Assembly: GCF_003478995.1 (NCBI RefSeq)
Contig: NZ_QUGI01000002.1
Span: 423,273-439,896 of the forward strand
Length of the DNA stretch: 16,624 bases
Source: Pseudoflavonifractor sp. AF19-9AC
GTDB lineage: Bacteria; Bacillota; Clostridia; Oscillospirales; Oscillospiraceae
Direction: 5' to 3'
Part shown: piece after piece, positions 1-6,375 of the stretch
How positions within the stretch are numbered: position 1 is the stretch's first letter
Layout of the letters: every line of letters starts with the position of its first letter
Program-made: the position numbers and the translations under genes
The notes under the pieces: generated by a model
What the model was told of the DNA's origin: nothing
Database searches by the model: none
Seen by the model: only the letters and a program-made list of their open reading frames with translations

Positions 1-8
1 CGCCTCAT
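1..8 (-). CDS. possible start of a further minus-strand gene, cut by the window edge
   Basis: On the minus strand an ATG (complement of 6-8) follows an AGAGG-like ribosome binding site with a 6-base gap. Only the first codons lie in the window, so nothing can be said about the product. If real, it would be the next gene downstream of the membrane-protein operon, 57 bases beyond the last stop codon. The call rests only on start signal and position and is weak. Confidence 0.2.
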
Positions 9-65
9 TTTTGTCCTCTTTTGTCCGAAGGGCTCCGCTCTCTTCCTTTTATATAATGGTAGCTC

Positions 66-863
66 TCACAGCGGCTGGGGGACGGCGCCCTCCCGCTCCA
101 GCAGCAGGGCGCCCGCCCCATCATAGAGCCGCAGGGTGTAGGTGCCTCCCGCAAATCGGTCGGGGCGGGCCTCGTCCTCCCGGAACGCCCCCACCAGCCA
201 CACTCCGCCGCCCATGTCCCAGCAGACCGCCTCATAGGGCAGAAGTTCCTCCCAGGTGTGCAGCTCCAGGCTCACCTCCGCCCGCCGGGCCTCCTCGGGT
301 ACATCCAGCAGCACCAGGGGCGTCATACCGTGATAGGTGTAATTGACCTCGCCCGGCTTCTGCTCCTCCGTAACCCAGTAGCCCCGGAGCGGACTCCATT
401 GGTCCCCGCCCAGTGGGAGCAGAAGGGGAGTGCCATCCCGGACGTAGTGTTCCAGCCCGGTGCCGTATCCCCCCAGCCCCCTCTGTGCCACCTCTGCCAC
501 CACCGCCAGACGCTCCGTCACCCCCACAAACTGCCAGTTATTCATGGAGATTTCCGTCCCGTCCAGGGCGGTTACCGTCTTGTCATTGGGGGACGCCACA
601 TACTCGTAGCGCTCCGGCGCCGTGGCGGCAAAGACCAGCTCGCTCCGGGGCACCAGGCATTGCCGCTCCAGCCGCCGAAACTCCAGTTCTGCCGTGGGCA
701 GGGGATAGCCCGCCAGTCCCCACAGCCATGCTCCGGCCACCGCAATGATCAGCAGATTGAGGGCCAGTGTTTTTCCTCGGCTCAGCCGCCAAAGCCGTGG
801 AAGCCGGTCTATCCGAGCCTTCCACTTGCTTTGCTCCCACCGGGTCCGCAATTTTTCTCTCAT
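66..863 (-). CDS. single-pass membrane protein, ectodomain paralogue of the PadR-linked array
   Basis: The product has 265 aa. A basic cytosolic N-terminus (residues 1-32) is followed by one membrane segment at about 33-50 and an outer domain of about 210 residues. Directly after the membrane it has YPLPT and, a little later, FRRLE, both also present in the 205-aa protein at 1729-2346. Near the C-terminus it shares the pattern YTLRLYDGAGALLLE..G with that protein and, more loosely, with the 229-aa protein at 3737-4426. The ATG overlaps the TGA of the upstream permease-prefix gene by four bases (860-863, ATGA), so the two are very likely translationally coupled and may act together. I do not recognise an enzyme or ligand-binding motif. 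A sensor or accessory membrane protein is possible but is only an inference. Confidence 0.75.
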   Translation of the reverse strand: MREKLRTRWEQSKWKARIDRLPRLWRLSRGKTLALNLLIIAVAGAWLWGLAGYPLPTAELEFRRLERQCLVPRSELVFAATAPERYEYVASPNDKTVTALDGTEISMNNWQFVGVTERLAVVAEVAQRGLGGYGTGLEHYVRDGTPLLLPLGGDQWSPLRGYWVTEEQKPGEVNYTYHGMTPLVLLDVPEEARRAEVSLELHTWEELLPYEAVCWDMGGGVWLVGAFREDEARPDRFAGGTYTLRLYDGAGALLLEREGAVPQPL

Positions 864-1663
864 TCCATCACCACCCGTTCCAGTTGGTCAACCGTCAGCG
901 TAAAGCTGCCCTTTCCAAAGTCAAACTCCAGGCAGACAGGCTCGCCCTCCGTCCACTCCAGATCGCCATAGGCCACATAGGTGTCGTGGAACAGGCCCCA
1001 TTCGGCCCGCTGGAGGCCGCATATCAGTTCATTGCGTCCCTCCTCCCAGATGGTCTGCACCTTTCCGCTGTCCATGCTCCAGACCCAGCCTTCCGGGCCG
1101 GTCATGGTGAGGGCGGACCGGAGGGCCCCCTCGTTGATCCGCTCCCAGAACCGGGGGGTGGACACCCGGATGTACACCTGCACCCGGTCCTCAATCCCCC
1201 TCCAGTCCTGCACATAGTCCAGATAGGCCGCCCCCACAATCTGGAAGGTGTAACCGCCCAGCTGGATTTTCTCCCCCTCTGTCCGGCCCCGCACTTCGCT
1301 GAACCCTCCCCACAGGGGATAGCCGGCGGACTGGTAGTGGTCGTTGTTCAAAATGTTGATCGCCATCAGGAGCACCACCGAAAGAATGGCAATCCACTTG
1401 CTGGCCCGCCACAGGTAACCCAGCCAGGGCTTGTGGAGCCGGGCCAGCTCTTTCCCAATTTCCACCGCGTCACCCATCTCCTCCACGGCCCGGGCCTCCG
1501 CCTCCTCCGGGGCGATGTCCGGGAAAATCCGCCGAAAATCGGCTGCCTTATCCTCCAGATGGGCCTGGAGCTCCGCCCGCACCGCTTTCCGGTCCGGTCC
1601 AAACCGGATTCCAGCCACCGCTGTGTCCAGCCAGCCGGTCTGTTTGCTGTTGTCCCGCTCCAT
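860..1663 (-). CDS. permease prefix domain 1-like membrane protein
   Basis: The product has 267 aa. Residues 10-80 form a helical cytosolic domain with WLDTAVAGIRFGPDR, a HLEDKAAD block, the EEAEARAVEEMGDA block and LHKPWLGYLW. This is the pattern of the family called permease prefix domain 1 in current databases (recognised by me, not searched). One membrane segment follows at about 88-105, then an outer domain of about 160 residues. It is a close paralogue of the proteins at 2350-3195 and 3222-3734. The ATG has an AAAGGAG site 6 bases upstream. The gene ends in an ATGA overlap with the next gene. In this family the domain usually sits before a transporter permease; here no permease is attached, so it may be a stand-alone regulator. 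Function unknown. Confidence 0.8.
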   Translation of the reverse strand: MERDNSKQTGWLDTAVAGIRFGPDRKAVRAELQAHLEDKAADFRRIFPDIAPEEAEARAVEEMGDAVEIGKELARLHKPWLGYLWRASKWIAILSVVLLMAINILNNDHYQSAGYPLWGGFSEVRGRTEGEKIQLGGYTFQIVGAAYLDYVQDWRGIEDRVQVYIRVSTPRFWERINEGALRSALTMTGPEGWVWSMDSGKVQTIWEEGRNELICGLQRAEWGLFHDTYVAYGDLEWTEGEPVCLEFDFGKGSFTLTVDQLERVVME

Positions 1664-1728
1664 ATGGGTCTCCTTTCTCCGTCCGCTCAGCCCGGCCGGC
1701 AGTCTTCCTTATCGCAATCATCTGTCCA

Positions 1729-2346
1729 TCAGGGCTGTCCCTGGCGGTGGGGGAACAGGGGAATCTCCCCCTCCTGCTCCAGCAGCAGCGCCCCGTCGCC
1801 GGTGTACAGCCGCAGCACATAGGGCCAGCCCTCCACGCCCCAGCGGCTGTTGGGGAAGGCGCAGTTGGCCTCCATGGAATTGTCAAAGGCAAAATCACAC
1901 AGTCCGTTTTCCTCCGCCTGGGCCCAGGCGGTCTGCTGCCCCTGGCCCGAGCGGATGGTCAATTCTCCCCGCTCCGCCTCTCCGGGCAGGTTCAGGAAGA
2001 GCACCCGGTCGTCGGCCAGGGATACCGGACTGGGCCCCTCCCCTACAGGGCAGGTCCACAGGTTACAGGGGTAGACGCCGTACCGGGTGGGCAGGCTCCG
2101 GGTGGGCACCCAGCCCGCCACCGCCTGGCCCTCGCCCAAATCCACAAACAGCTCCCCCTCCCGGAACACCAGCTCCCCCTGGGGCAGCAGGAAGTAGTGC
2201 TCCAGCCGGCGGAAGTTCATCGCCCGGGTGGGCAGGGGATAGGAGAAGGCGCTCCACAGCCAGAGAGACAGCGCCAGGCACACCAGCAGGTTTCGCACCG
2301 TCCTGCCCCGCCGCCCCAGCCGGGGCCGCAAGAACCGCTTCTTCAT
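1729..2346 (-). CDS. single-pass membrane protein, ectodomain paralogue of the PadR-linked array
   Basis: The product has 205 aa: a very basic N-terminus, one membrane segment at about 19-34, the motif SYPLPT right after it, then FRRLEH and an outer domain of about 165 residues ending with a YVLRLYTGDGALLLEQEG block. Both motifs recur in the 265-aa protein at 66-863, so the two arose by duplication. The start lies 3 bases beyond the TAA of the upstream permease-prefix gene, with a purine-rich GGAGAGGGGG stretch before it. The pair order (prefix gene, then anchored protein) is the same as in the next pair downstream. No catalytic motif is recognised. Confidence 0.75.
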   Translation of the reverse strand: MKKRFLRPRLGRRGRTVRNLLVCLALSLWLWSAFSYPLPTRAMNFRRLEHYFLLPQGELVFREGELFVDLGEGQAVAGWVPTRSLPTRYGVYPCNLWTCPVGEGPSPVSLADDRVLFLNLPGEAERGELTIRSGQGQQTAWAQAEENGLCDFAFDNSMEANCAFPNSRWGVEGWPYVLRLYTGDGALLLEQEGEIPLFPHRQGQP

Positions 2347-2349
2347 CCC

Positions 2350-3195
2350 TTACCCCCTCTCCAGGTCCACGGTGAAGGAGAAACTGGGCTCCGTCAGGCC
2401 GTACTCCACCCGCACCCATTCCGCTTCCGGGTCCACACCCCGGAGATAGAGCTGCCACCCCTCAAAGAAGGGGCCGCTCTCCGATTTGCTCAGGACACAA
2501 TCGCTCCGGTCCCGGTCCACGTGGTATTGGTTGCCCAGGCTGTCCGTGACCACAAACCACGCCTCATCCAGGCTGGCCCGCTCCCAGAACCGCCAATCCT
2601 GCACCCGAAACCAGACAAACAGCTCCTGCCCCTGTTCCCCCTGCCACAGGACCGCCCGGCGGAGGGAGACGGTCTGGCCGTTCACCTCCGTGTCCTGCCG
2701 CCCGCCGTAGCTCCGGGCAAACAGCTGCTCCGGGGCGCTGCCGGGGGAGTAGATCTCCTCCCCGGTGTAGGTATTGACCAAGGAACCGGCCAGGCCGGTG
2801 AGACAGCCCTCGCTGAGCCCGGGCAGGTCGTCCCAGTCCCACAGCTGATTTCCGGTTCCGGTGCTGTAATAGTGGTCGGTGTAAAGGTTTCGGCCCACCA
2901 GCAGCACAAGGAGCACCCCAATGAGCACCTTGGAGCACAGCCACAGGTAGCCCAGCCAGGGTCGGTGGATTTTTGCCAGGGCTGAGCGAAGCTCCGCCGC
3001 GTCGCCCATCTCCCCCAGAGCCCGGGCCTCCGCCTCCTCCGGGGTCATATCCGGAAAAATCCGCTGAAGGTCCGCCGTCTTGTCCTCCAGGTGGGCACTA
3101 AGCTCCGCCTGCACCGCCCGGCGGTCATAGCCAAAGCGGATGCCGCCCACCGCGGTATCCAGCCAGCTGTCCCAGCTTCGTCTCAAGTTGTCCAC
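2350..3195 (-). CDS. permease prefix domain 1-like membrane protein (GTG start)
   Basis: The product has 281 aa from a GTG start. The reading frame is open further upstream to an ATG at 3324, but that would overlap the preceding gene by about 100 bases and add a low-complexity Ala/Gly stretch. The GTG has a strong AGGAGG site 7 bases upstream and gives an N-terminus that aligns with its paralogues. Residues 10-80 carry the prefix-domain blocks WLDTAVGGIRFGYDR, HLEDKTAD, EEAEARALGEMGDA and IHRPWLGYLW. A membrane segment lies at about 87-102, followed by an outer domain of about 175 residues. It resembles the 267-aa protein at 860-1663 throughout. It is probably a stand-alone prefix protein acting with the anchored protein encoded next to it; the task is unknown. 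Confidence 0.8.
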   Translation of the reverse strand: MDNLRRSWDSWLDTAVGGIRFGYDRRAVQAELSAHLEDKTADLQRIFPDMTPEEAEARALGEMGDAAELRSALAKIHRPWLGYLWLCSKVLIGVLLVLLVGRNLYTDHYYSTGTGNQLWDWDDLPGLSEGCLTGLAGSLVNTYTGEEIYSPGSAPEQLFARSYGGRQDTEVNGQTVSLRRAVLWQGEQGQELFVWFRVQDWRFWERASLDEAWFVVTDSLGNQYHVDRDRSDCVLSKSESGPFFEGWQLYLRGVDPEAEWVRVEYGLTEPSFSFTVDLERG

Positions 3196-3221
3196 CGGCG
3201 TTCCTCCTCTCGTTTTTCCGG

Positions 3222-3734
3222 TCAAATGGGCCAGATAATCCCCCAGAACAGTCCCAGCGTCAGCAGAAGCTCCACCGCCAGCAGAGCCAGCGCCAGGCCC
3301 AGCAGCATCCGGGAGGCCATCCACAGGTAACCAAGCCAGGGCTTGTGAAGCCGAGCCAGCTCTTTTCCGATTTCCGCCGCGTCGCCCATCTCACGGAGGG
3401 CCTGGACTCCGGCCTCTTCGTCGGTCATGTCCGGGAAAATGCGCCGGAGATCCGCCGCCTTGTCCTCCAGGTGGGCACAGAGCTCTGCCCGCACCTCCGC
3501 CCGGTCCGGTCCGAAGCGGATCAGCCCCGCCGCCCGGTCCAGCCACTCCGACCACGTCGCTGCGGACGGCATATCGTTCGCAGCGACTGTTTCATCCAAA
3601 CGTCGCTTCTCACTCATTCTGTCGCCGCTCCTCTCCAAATCGAACCCGCTTCGCCGGGCTTCGATTTGGCTTTCGTTTCTGAGAACCTGAATCCCACAAT
3701 TACACTCCAACCACCGTTTCTGTTCCCGGTCCAT
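3222..3734 (-). CDS. short permease prefix domain 1-like protein with an in-frame repeat insertion
   Basis: The product has 170 aa. The prefix domain is at about 61-137 (WLDRAAGLIRFGPDR, HLEDKAADLRRIF, ALREMGDA, LHKPWLGYLW). It ends in hydrophobic residues 142-168 and lacks the outer domain of its two paralogues. It has about 50 extra residues before the domain: residues about 20-50 are encoded by a palindromic repeat (3566-3669) that also occurs at the 3' end of glf. The first ATG (3734) has AGGAGG 7 bases upstream and lies 2 bases after the stop of the previous gene, so it is the likely native start. The repeat brings its own GGAGAGGAG site and ATG (3617), which would give a 131-aa product. 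Either start leaves the prefix domain intact. Confidence 0.75.
   Translation of the reverse strand: MDREQKRWLECNCGIQVLRNESQIEARRSGFDLERSGDRMSEKRRLDETVAANDMPSAATWSEWLDRAAGLIRFGPDRAEVRAELCAHLEDKAADLRRIFPDMTDEEAGVQALREMGDAAEIGKELARLHKPWLGYLWMASRMLLGLALALLAVELLLTLGLFWGIIWPI
3566..3669 (-). repeat. palindromic repeat cassette, copy 1, inside a coding region
   Basis: On the minus strand it has a 35-base palindrome (3635-3669; arms CCAAATCGAA and TTCGATTTGG), then GGAGAGGAG, then ATGAGTGAG (ATG at 3615-3617) and a GATATGCCGTCCG block. It lies fully in frame within the 170-aa permease-prefix gene and adds about 50 codons to its N-terminal region. The partner copy is at 6276-6375. Confidence 0.75.
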
Positions 3735-3736
3735 GG

Positions 3737-4426
3737 CTATGCCTCCTCGGTCCAGCCCACCGTCAGGCGTCCGGCGGTCTCCAGCAGGACCTGGCCCTCT
3801 TCATCCAAAAAGGTGAGGGTATAGGGGGCGTTGGACAGGGCCTCATAGCGCTCTGGCCCCCAGCCCTCATCCCCGGGAATGGAGAACAAAATTACGTCCA
3901 TCTCCCGCTCCCCCTGGGCCGTCCGGGTCTGTCCGTCGGCGGTACTCAGCTCCACCCGGCCCAAGGCCGTCCCCTCCGGCAGATTCACCGCCGCCAGCAC
4001 CGCGGTCACGCCTTCTGTGGTGGGGATGGCCGCATAGCCGCTGAACAGGGGACAGATGAGGCAAGGCCCTTCCGGCAGGGTCCGCCCGGTGGGCTCATTC
4101 AAAAATATGTCTCCCTCATAGCTGTCCATGTGGCAGCTCCACACGGTCTGGCCGCTTCGCGCCAGCACCACCGGCATGGTGTCCTGCCCGGCAAAGGGGG
4201 CTCCGCCCCCGCCCTCAAACAGGACAGGCAGATTGCCCCGCCACAGAAGCTCCGTCTCCTCCGCGCCCTGCTGCTCCGCGCCGACCTCCAGCGCCCGCTG
4301 GGTCAGCCACAGGGGCACCCGGGTCAGCCCCCAGCAGAGTCCCAGCGCCACAACCAGCAGCACCAGGTTGCGCAGCGTCTTCCAGCCCCGGCTGAGAGGA
4401 ATCCGCTTTCCCGTTTTGTGTTCCAT
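3737..4426 (-). CDS. single-pass membrane-anchored protein of the PadR-linked array
   Basis: The product has 229 aa: a basic N-terminus, a membrane segment at about 19-35 and an outer domain of about 190 residues. Its end (YTLTFLDEEGQVLLETAG) matches the ends of the anchored proteins at 66-863 and 1729-2346, though the rest has diverged more. It has an AAGGAG site 6 bases before the ATG. It is the first membrane gene after padR and is followed with only 2 bases between stop and start by the short prefix-domain gene. No enzyme family is recognised. I infer a surface-exposed accessory or sensor part; confidence in the gene itself is high, in any function low. Confidence 0.75.
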   Translation of the reverse strand: MEHKTGKRIPLSRGWKTLRNLVLLVVALGLCWGLTRVPLWLTQRALEVGAEQQGAEETELLWRGNLPVLFEGGGGAPFAGQDTMPVVLARSGQTVWSCHMDSYEGDIFLNEPTGRTLPEGPCLICPLFSGYAAIPTTEGVTAVLAAVNLPEGTALGRVELSTADGQTRTAQGEREMDVILFSIPGDEGWGPERYEALSNAPYTLTFLDEEGQVLLETAGRLTVGWTEEA

Positions 4427-4655
4427 GCTGTTCTCCTTTTTTGCTCAAAACGGCAAATCAAGCCATTCCCGCAAGTGCGTTCGCTCTTTCCGCAAAGGCG
4501 TTCTTTTCCTTCCAATGCAAACCTTCTCTCCAATTCCACCCCGTCTGCAGATCCACACTGGTATCAAAGAGGCGAAACGCAGTTTCGCACAAGTTCTTTT
4601 GCTCCTTTCCCCCTTCGGGGACGCCCTCCGCCCCCCTGGGCGTCGGGACAGTCTT
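4427..4655. other. 229-bp gap between padR and the membrane genes, repeat-derived
   Basis: I see no gene and no clear promoter here. The stretch holds a perfect 7-bp stem GACGCCC/GGGCGTC (4620-4626 with 4638-4644), a CCCC-TTC-GGGG stem (4611-4620), and a copy of a dispersed repeat (4568-4602) with the hairpin GCGAAAC/GTTTCGC. Without a strong terminator or promoter, readthrough from padR into the membrane genes is likely, possibly with some attenuation at the hairpins. Confidence 0.5.
4568..4602 (-). repeat. dispersed 35-bp repeat, copy a (partner at 10972-11006)
   Basis: On the minus strand this reads GCAAAAGAACTTGTG, then the stem GCGAAAC-TGC-GTTTCGC, then CTCT. The plus-strand copy at 10972-11006 is nearly the same and has the stem GCGAAGC/GCTTCGC, so one stem base pair has changed on both sides. 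A TTTCTTGAAAGA motif also accompanies both copies, here at 4652-4663, where it contains the stop codon of padR. Confidence 0.6.
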
Positions 4656-5000
4656 TCAAGAAAAGGAGAGGGCACCGCCGGAGAGGACATCCTGGACCCC
4701 CTTGTGGAAGGCGGCCCACTCGGCCCGCTTCTCGTCCAGGAGGGTTTTCCCCCTCCGGGTCAGCCGGTAGTACTTCCGCTGCCGCCCGGTGGGGGCCTCC
4801 TGCTGGTAGGAGGTGAGGTACTTCCCCTTCTCCAGCGCATGCAGAATGGGGTATAGGGTCCCCTCCTTCATCTGAAACGCGTCGTTGGAGCGGCGGGCAA
4901 GCTCCTCAATCATCTGGTAGCCGTACATGTCGCCGCCCTCCAGCAGCGCCAGCACCAGCAGTGTGCTGCTGCCCGCCACCAGGCCCTTGTCAAACTTCAT
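4656..5000 (-). CDS. PadR family transcriptional regulator
   Basis: The product has 114 aa, a small winged helix-turn-helix repressor of the PadR type. Visible family features are the GDMYGYQMIEEL segment, the recognition part MKEGTLYPILHALEK and the wing with GRQRKYYRLTRRGK. An ATG 9 bases further upstream (5007-5009) overlaps the Shine-Dalgarno region, so the second ATG, 8 bases after AAAGGA, is the better start. The gene has its own sigma-A promoter with two palindromic operator-like sites on top of it, suggesting autorepression. It is the first gene before six membrane-protein genes on the same strand; PadR genes beside permease-prefix proteins are a common arrangement in Clostridia. The inducer is unknown. 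The stop codon lies inside a repeat remnant, so the C-terminus may have been altered. Confidence 0.93.
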   Translation of the reverse strand: MKFDKGLVAGSSTLLVLALLEGGDMYGYQMIEELARRSNDAFQMKEGTLYPILHALEKGKYLTSYQQEAPTGRQRKYYRLTRRGKTLLDEKRAEWAAFHKGVQDVLSGGALSFS

Positions 5001-5039
5001 ACAAACCATCCTTTCCCGGGAAATGCTCCCGACAATATG

Positions 5040-5060
5040 ATGCCTAGACTTTCTAGGTAT
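5040..5060. promoter_or_regulatory. operator-like palindrome O1, probable PadR site
   Basis: The site is ATGCCTAGA-CTT-TCTAGGTAT, arms of 9 bases with one mismatch around a 3-base centre. It lies just downstream of the -10 box, over the expected transcription start of padR. It is repeated as O2, 24 bp away. PadR proteins commonly bind such inverted repeats at their own promoters; binding here is an inference. Confidence 0.7.
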
Positions 5061-5089
5061 ATGATACCTCGGCTTTCTAGGTATGTCAA
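5061..5089 (-). promoter_or_regulatory. sigma-A promoter of padR and the membrane-protein operon
   Basis: On the minus strand there is a perfect TTGACA (-35, 5084-5089), a 17-base spacer and TATCAT (-10, 5061-5066). The start codon of padR is about 55 bases downstream of the predicted transcription start. The spacer is filled by operator O2, and O1 follows immediately, so a bound repressor would block polymerase. Confidence 0.8.
5064..5084. promoter_or_regulatory. operator-like palindrome O2, probable PadR site
   Basis: The site is ATACCT-CGGCTTTCT-AGGTAT, a perfect 6-base inverted repeat with the same right half (TTTCTAGGTAT) as O1. It covers the spacer between -35 and -10 of the padR promoter. 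The 24-bp distance between the two sites is close to two helical turns, which would allow two dimers on one face of the DNA. Confidence 0.7.
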
Positions 5090-5093
5090 GGAC

Positions 5094-5124
5094 AAAAAAA
5101 TCCCCCGTCCGGCGTGGACGGGGG
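5094..5124 (-). terminator. intrinsic terminator of the glf-glycosyltransferase unit
   Basis: A perfect 9-bp stem (CCCCCGTCC with GGACGGGGG, loop of 5) lies 11 bases after the glycosyltransferase stop and is followed on the minus strand by a run of seven T. It insulates the unit from the padR promoter, whose -35 box begins only 5 bases further on. Confidence 0.9.
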
Positions 5125-5135
5125 AGAGGTGCTTT

Positions 5136-6164
5136 TCAGTTGAACTTGTAGATCTTCCGGGCCAGGCGGTACAGGCCCACAGACAGCCGCCGCCCCTGGT
5201 AGCCAGGGAAGGCAGTGAAGGCGGAGACGGCGCGGTACTTCATCTTGTGGTAGATGCCGCTGTCCACACCGCGCAGGTACTCCCACAGCTGGGTGCGCTT
5301 ACCCAGGGCCTCGGGGGAGCCGTCGATGACCAGGAAGATGGAGGAGATGGCCATCATCATGGCCAGATAGCTGAACATATAGCGTCCCAGCTTCTTGTGC
5401 TGGGCATAGACCTCCCGCAGGTCGTGGGACTTGATCATGTGGTAGGTGACCCGCAGCTGCTGGTCCACCCGGGTGACCATGACCTTCTCGTTGACGGACT
5501 GGTCGGAGCGGCCGATGAAGTAGCGGTACAGGTCCACATCCAGGTAGTACATGTTGCGCACAGCGGGCAGGGGCTGGTAGACGAAGATGTTGTCCACATA
5601 GAAGGTGTGCTTGGGCAGCTCCAGGTTGCAGTCCCGCAGCAGCTGAGTGCGGTAGATGACCGAGTGCATCAGCAGGTACTGGGAGGGGCGGAAGCGGCCA
5701 ATCTGGTCCCAGCCGAAGACCTTGTTCCGGGGGAACACGTTGCGGTAGTGCATGACCCGCTGGGTGTTGGTCTCGGCGTGCTCATAGACGTAGTTGCAGA
5801 TCATCATGTCGATGGGCTTGCCGTCCCGCTGGAACTGGCGCAGCTTGTCCAGAGCCTTGTGCAGGGAGGGCACGTCCACCCAGTCGTCGGAGTCCACCAC
5901 CTTGTAGTAGAAGCCCCGGGCGTTGCGGATGCCCTGGTTGACGCCCTCGCCGTGGCCGCCGTTCTCCTGGTGGATGGCCCGGACGATGTCGGGGTACTGC
6001 TCCTGGTAGCGGTCGCAGATGGCGGGGGTGTCGTCCTTGGTGGAGCCGTCGTCCACCAGAATAATCTCAATGTCGTCCCCGCCCTGAAGCAGGGTCTCCA
6101 CGCAGTGCTCCATGTAGGCCGCGGAGTTGTAGCAGGGGACGGCAAAGGTAATCAGCTTATCCAT
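5136..6164 (-). CDS. glycosyltransferase family 2 protein
   Basis: The product has 342 aa. The N-terminal half is a GT-A fold nucleotide-sugar domain: the opening strand with PCYNSAAYM (residues 10-18), LVDDGSTKDDT at 36-46, ENGGHGEGVNQGIRNA at 67-82 and the metal-binding DSDDW at 91-95. The C-terminal half is rich in aromatic and basic residues, ends YRLARKIYKFN, and gives no clear membrane segments. An AGGAG site lies 9 bases before the ATG. It follows glf on the same strand and ends at a strong terminator, so it probably moves a sugar, possibly galactofuranose, onto a cell-surface glycan. The donor and acceptor cannot be read from sequence alone. Confidence 0.88.
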   Translation of the reverse strand: MDKLITFAVPCYNSAAYMEHCVETLLQGGDDIEIILVDDGSTKDDTPAICDRYQEQYPDIVRAIHQENGGHGEGVNQGIRNARGFYYKVVDSDDWVDVPSLHKALDKLRQFQRDGKPIDMMICNYVYEHAETNTQRVMHYRNVFPRNKVFGWDQIGRFRPSQYLLMHSVIYRTQLLRDCNLELPKHTFYVDNIFVYQPLPAVRNMYYLDVDLYRYFIGRSDQSVNEKVMVTRVDQQLRVTYHMIKSHDLREVYAQHKKLGRYMFSYLAMMMAISSIFLVIDGSPEALGKRTQLWEYLRGVDSGIYHKMKYRAVSAFTAFPGYQGRRLSVGLYRLARKIYKFN

Positions 6165-6212
6165 GGGTTCTCTCTCCTTCTTCGGCCGGACCTCTCTCCT
6201 TGTCCGCCGGGA

Positions 6213-6266
6213 TTATTTGCGCAAAAGGGTGTCCGCCAGGTCCAGCGCCCGACCAGCGATCGCATC
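6213..6266 (-). pseudogene. displaced native-looking 3' end of glf
   Basis: On the minus strand these 54 bases encode DAIAGRALDLADTLLRK and a stop. The functional end of glf (6368-6421) encodes DAIAGRALDLAETLLAK and a stop. Fifteen of 17 residues are identical, but only 39 of 54 bases are, and almost all differences are at third codon positions. This copy uses the GC-rich codons typical of the rest of glf (GCG, CTG, CGG), whereas the functional end is AT-richer. The fragment is in frame with an ATG (6323) supplied by the palindromic repeat, giving a 36-aa mini-ORF. It looks like the original gene end, pushed aside by an insertion. Confidence 0.75.
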
Positions 6267-6275
6267 CTCGTCGGA

Positions 6276-6375
6276 GCGGACGCCATATCCTTCGCCTCCG
6301 GGCAGGCCCGAAGGCTCACTCATTTTGTCGCTCCTCCTCTCCAAATGAAACCCGCTTCGCTGGGCTTTCATTTGG
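6276..6375 (-). repeat. palindromic repeat cassette, copy 2 (hairpin plus Shine-Dalgarno plus ATG)
   Basis: Read on the minus strand, the unit starts with a 35-base palindrome (6341-6375), outer arms CCAAATGAAA and TTTCATTTGG. A GGAGAGGAGGAG purine run, ATGAGTGAG (start codon 6321-6323) and a GATATGGCGTCCG block follow. The same order and spacing recur at 3566-3669. The glf stop codon (6368-6370) lies inside the palindrome. Compared with copy 1, bases on both sides of the stem have changed together, so the hairpin itself seems to be conserved. Confidence 0.75.

Noticed and set aside
3196..3324. 43-codon N-terminal extension of the prefix protein at 2350-3195
   Set aside because: It would overlap the upstream gene by about 100 bases and lacks a ribosome site, while the GTG at 3195 has AGGAGG and fits the paralogues.
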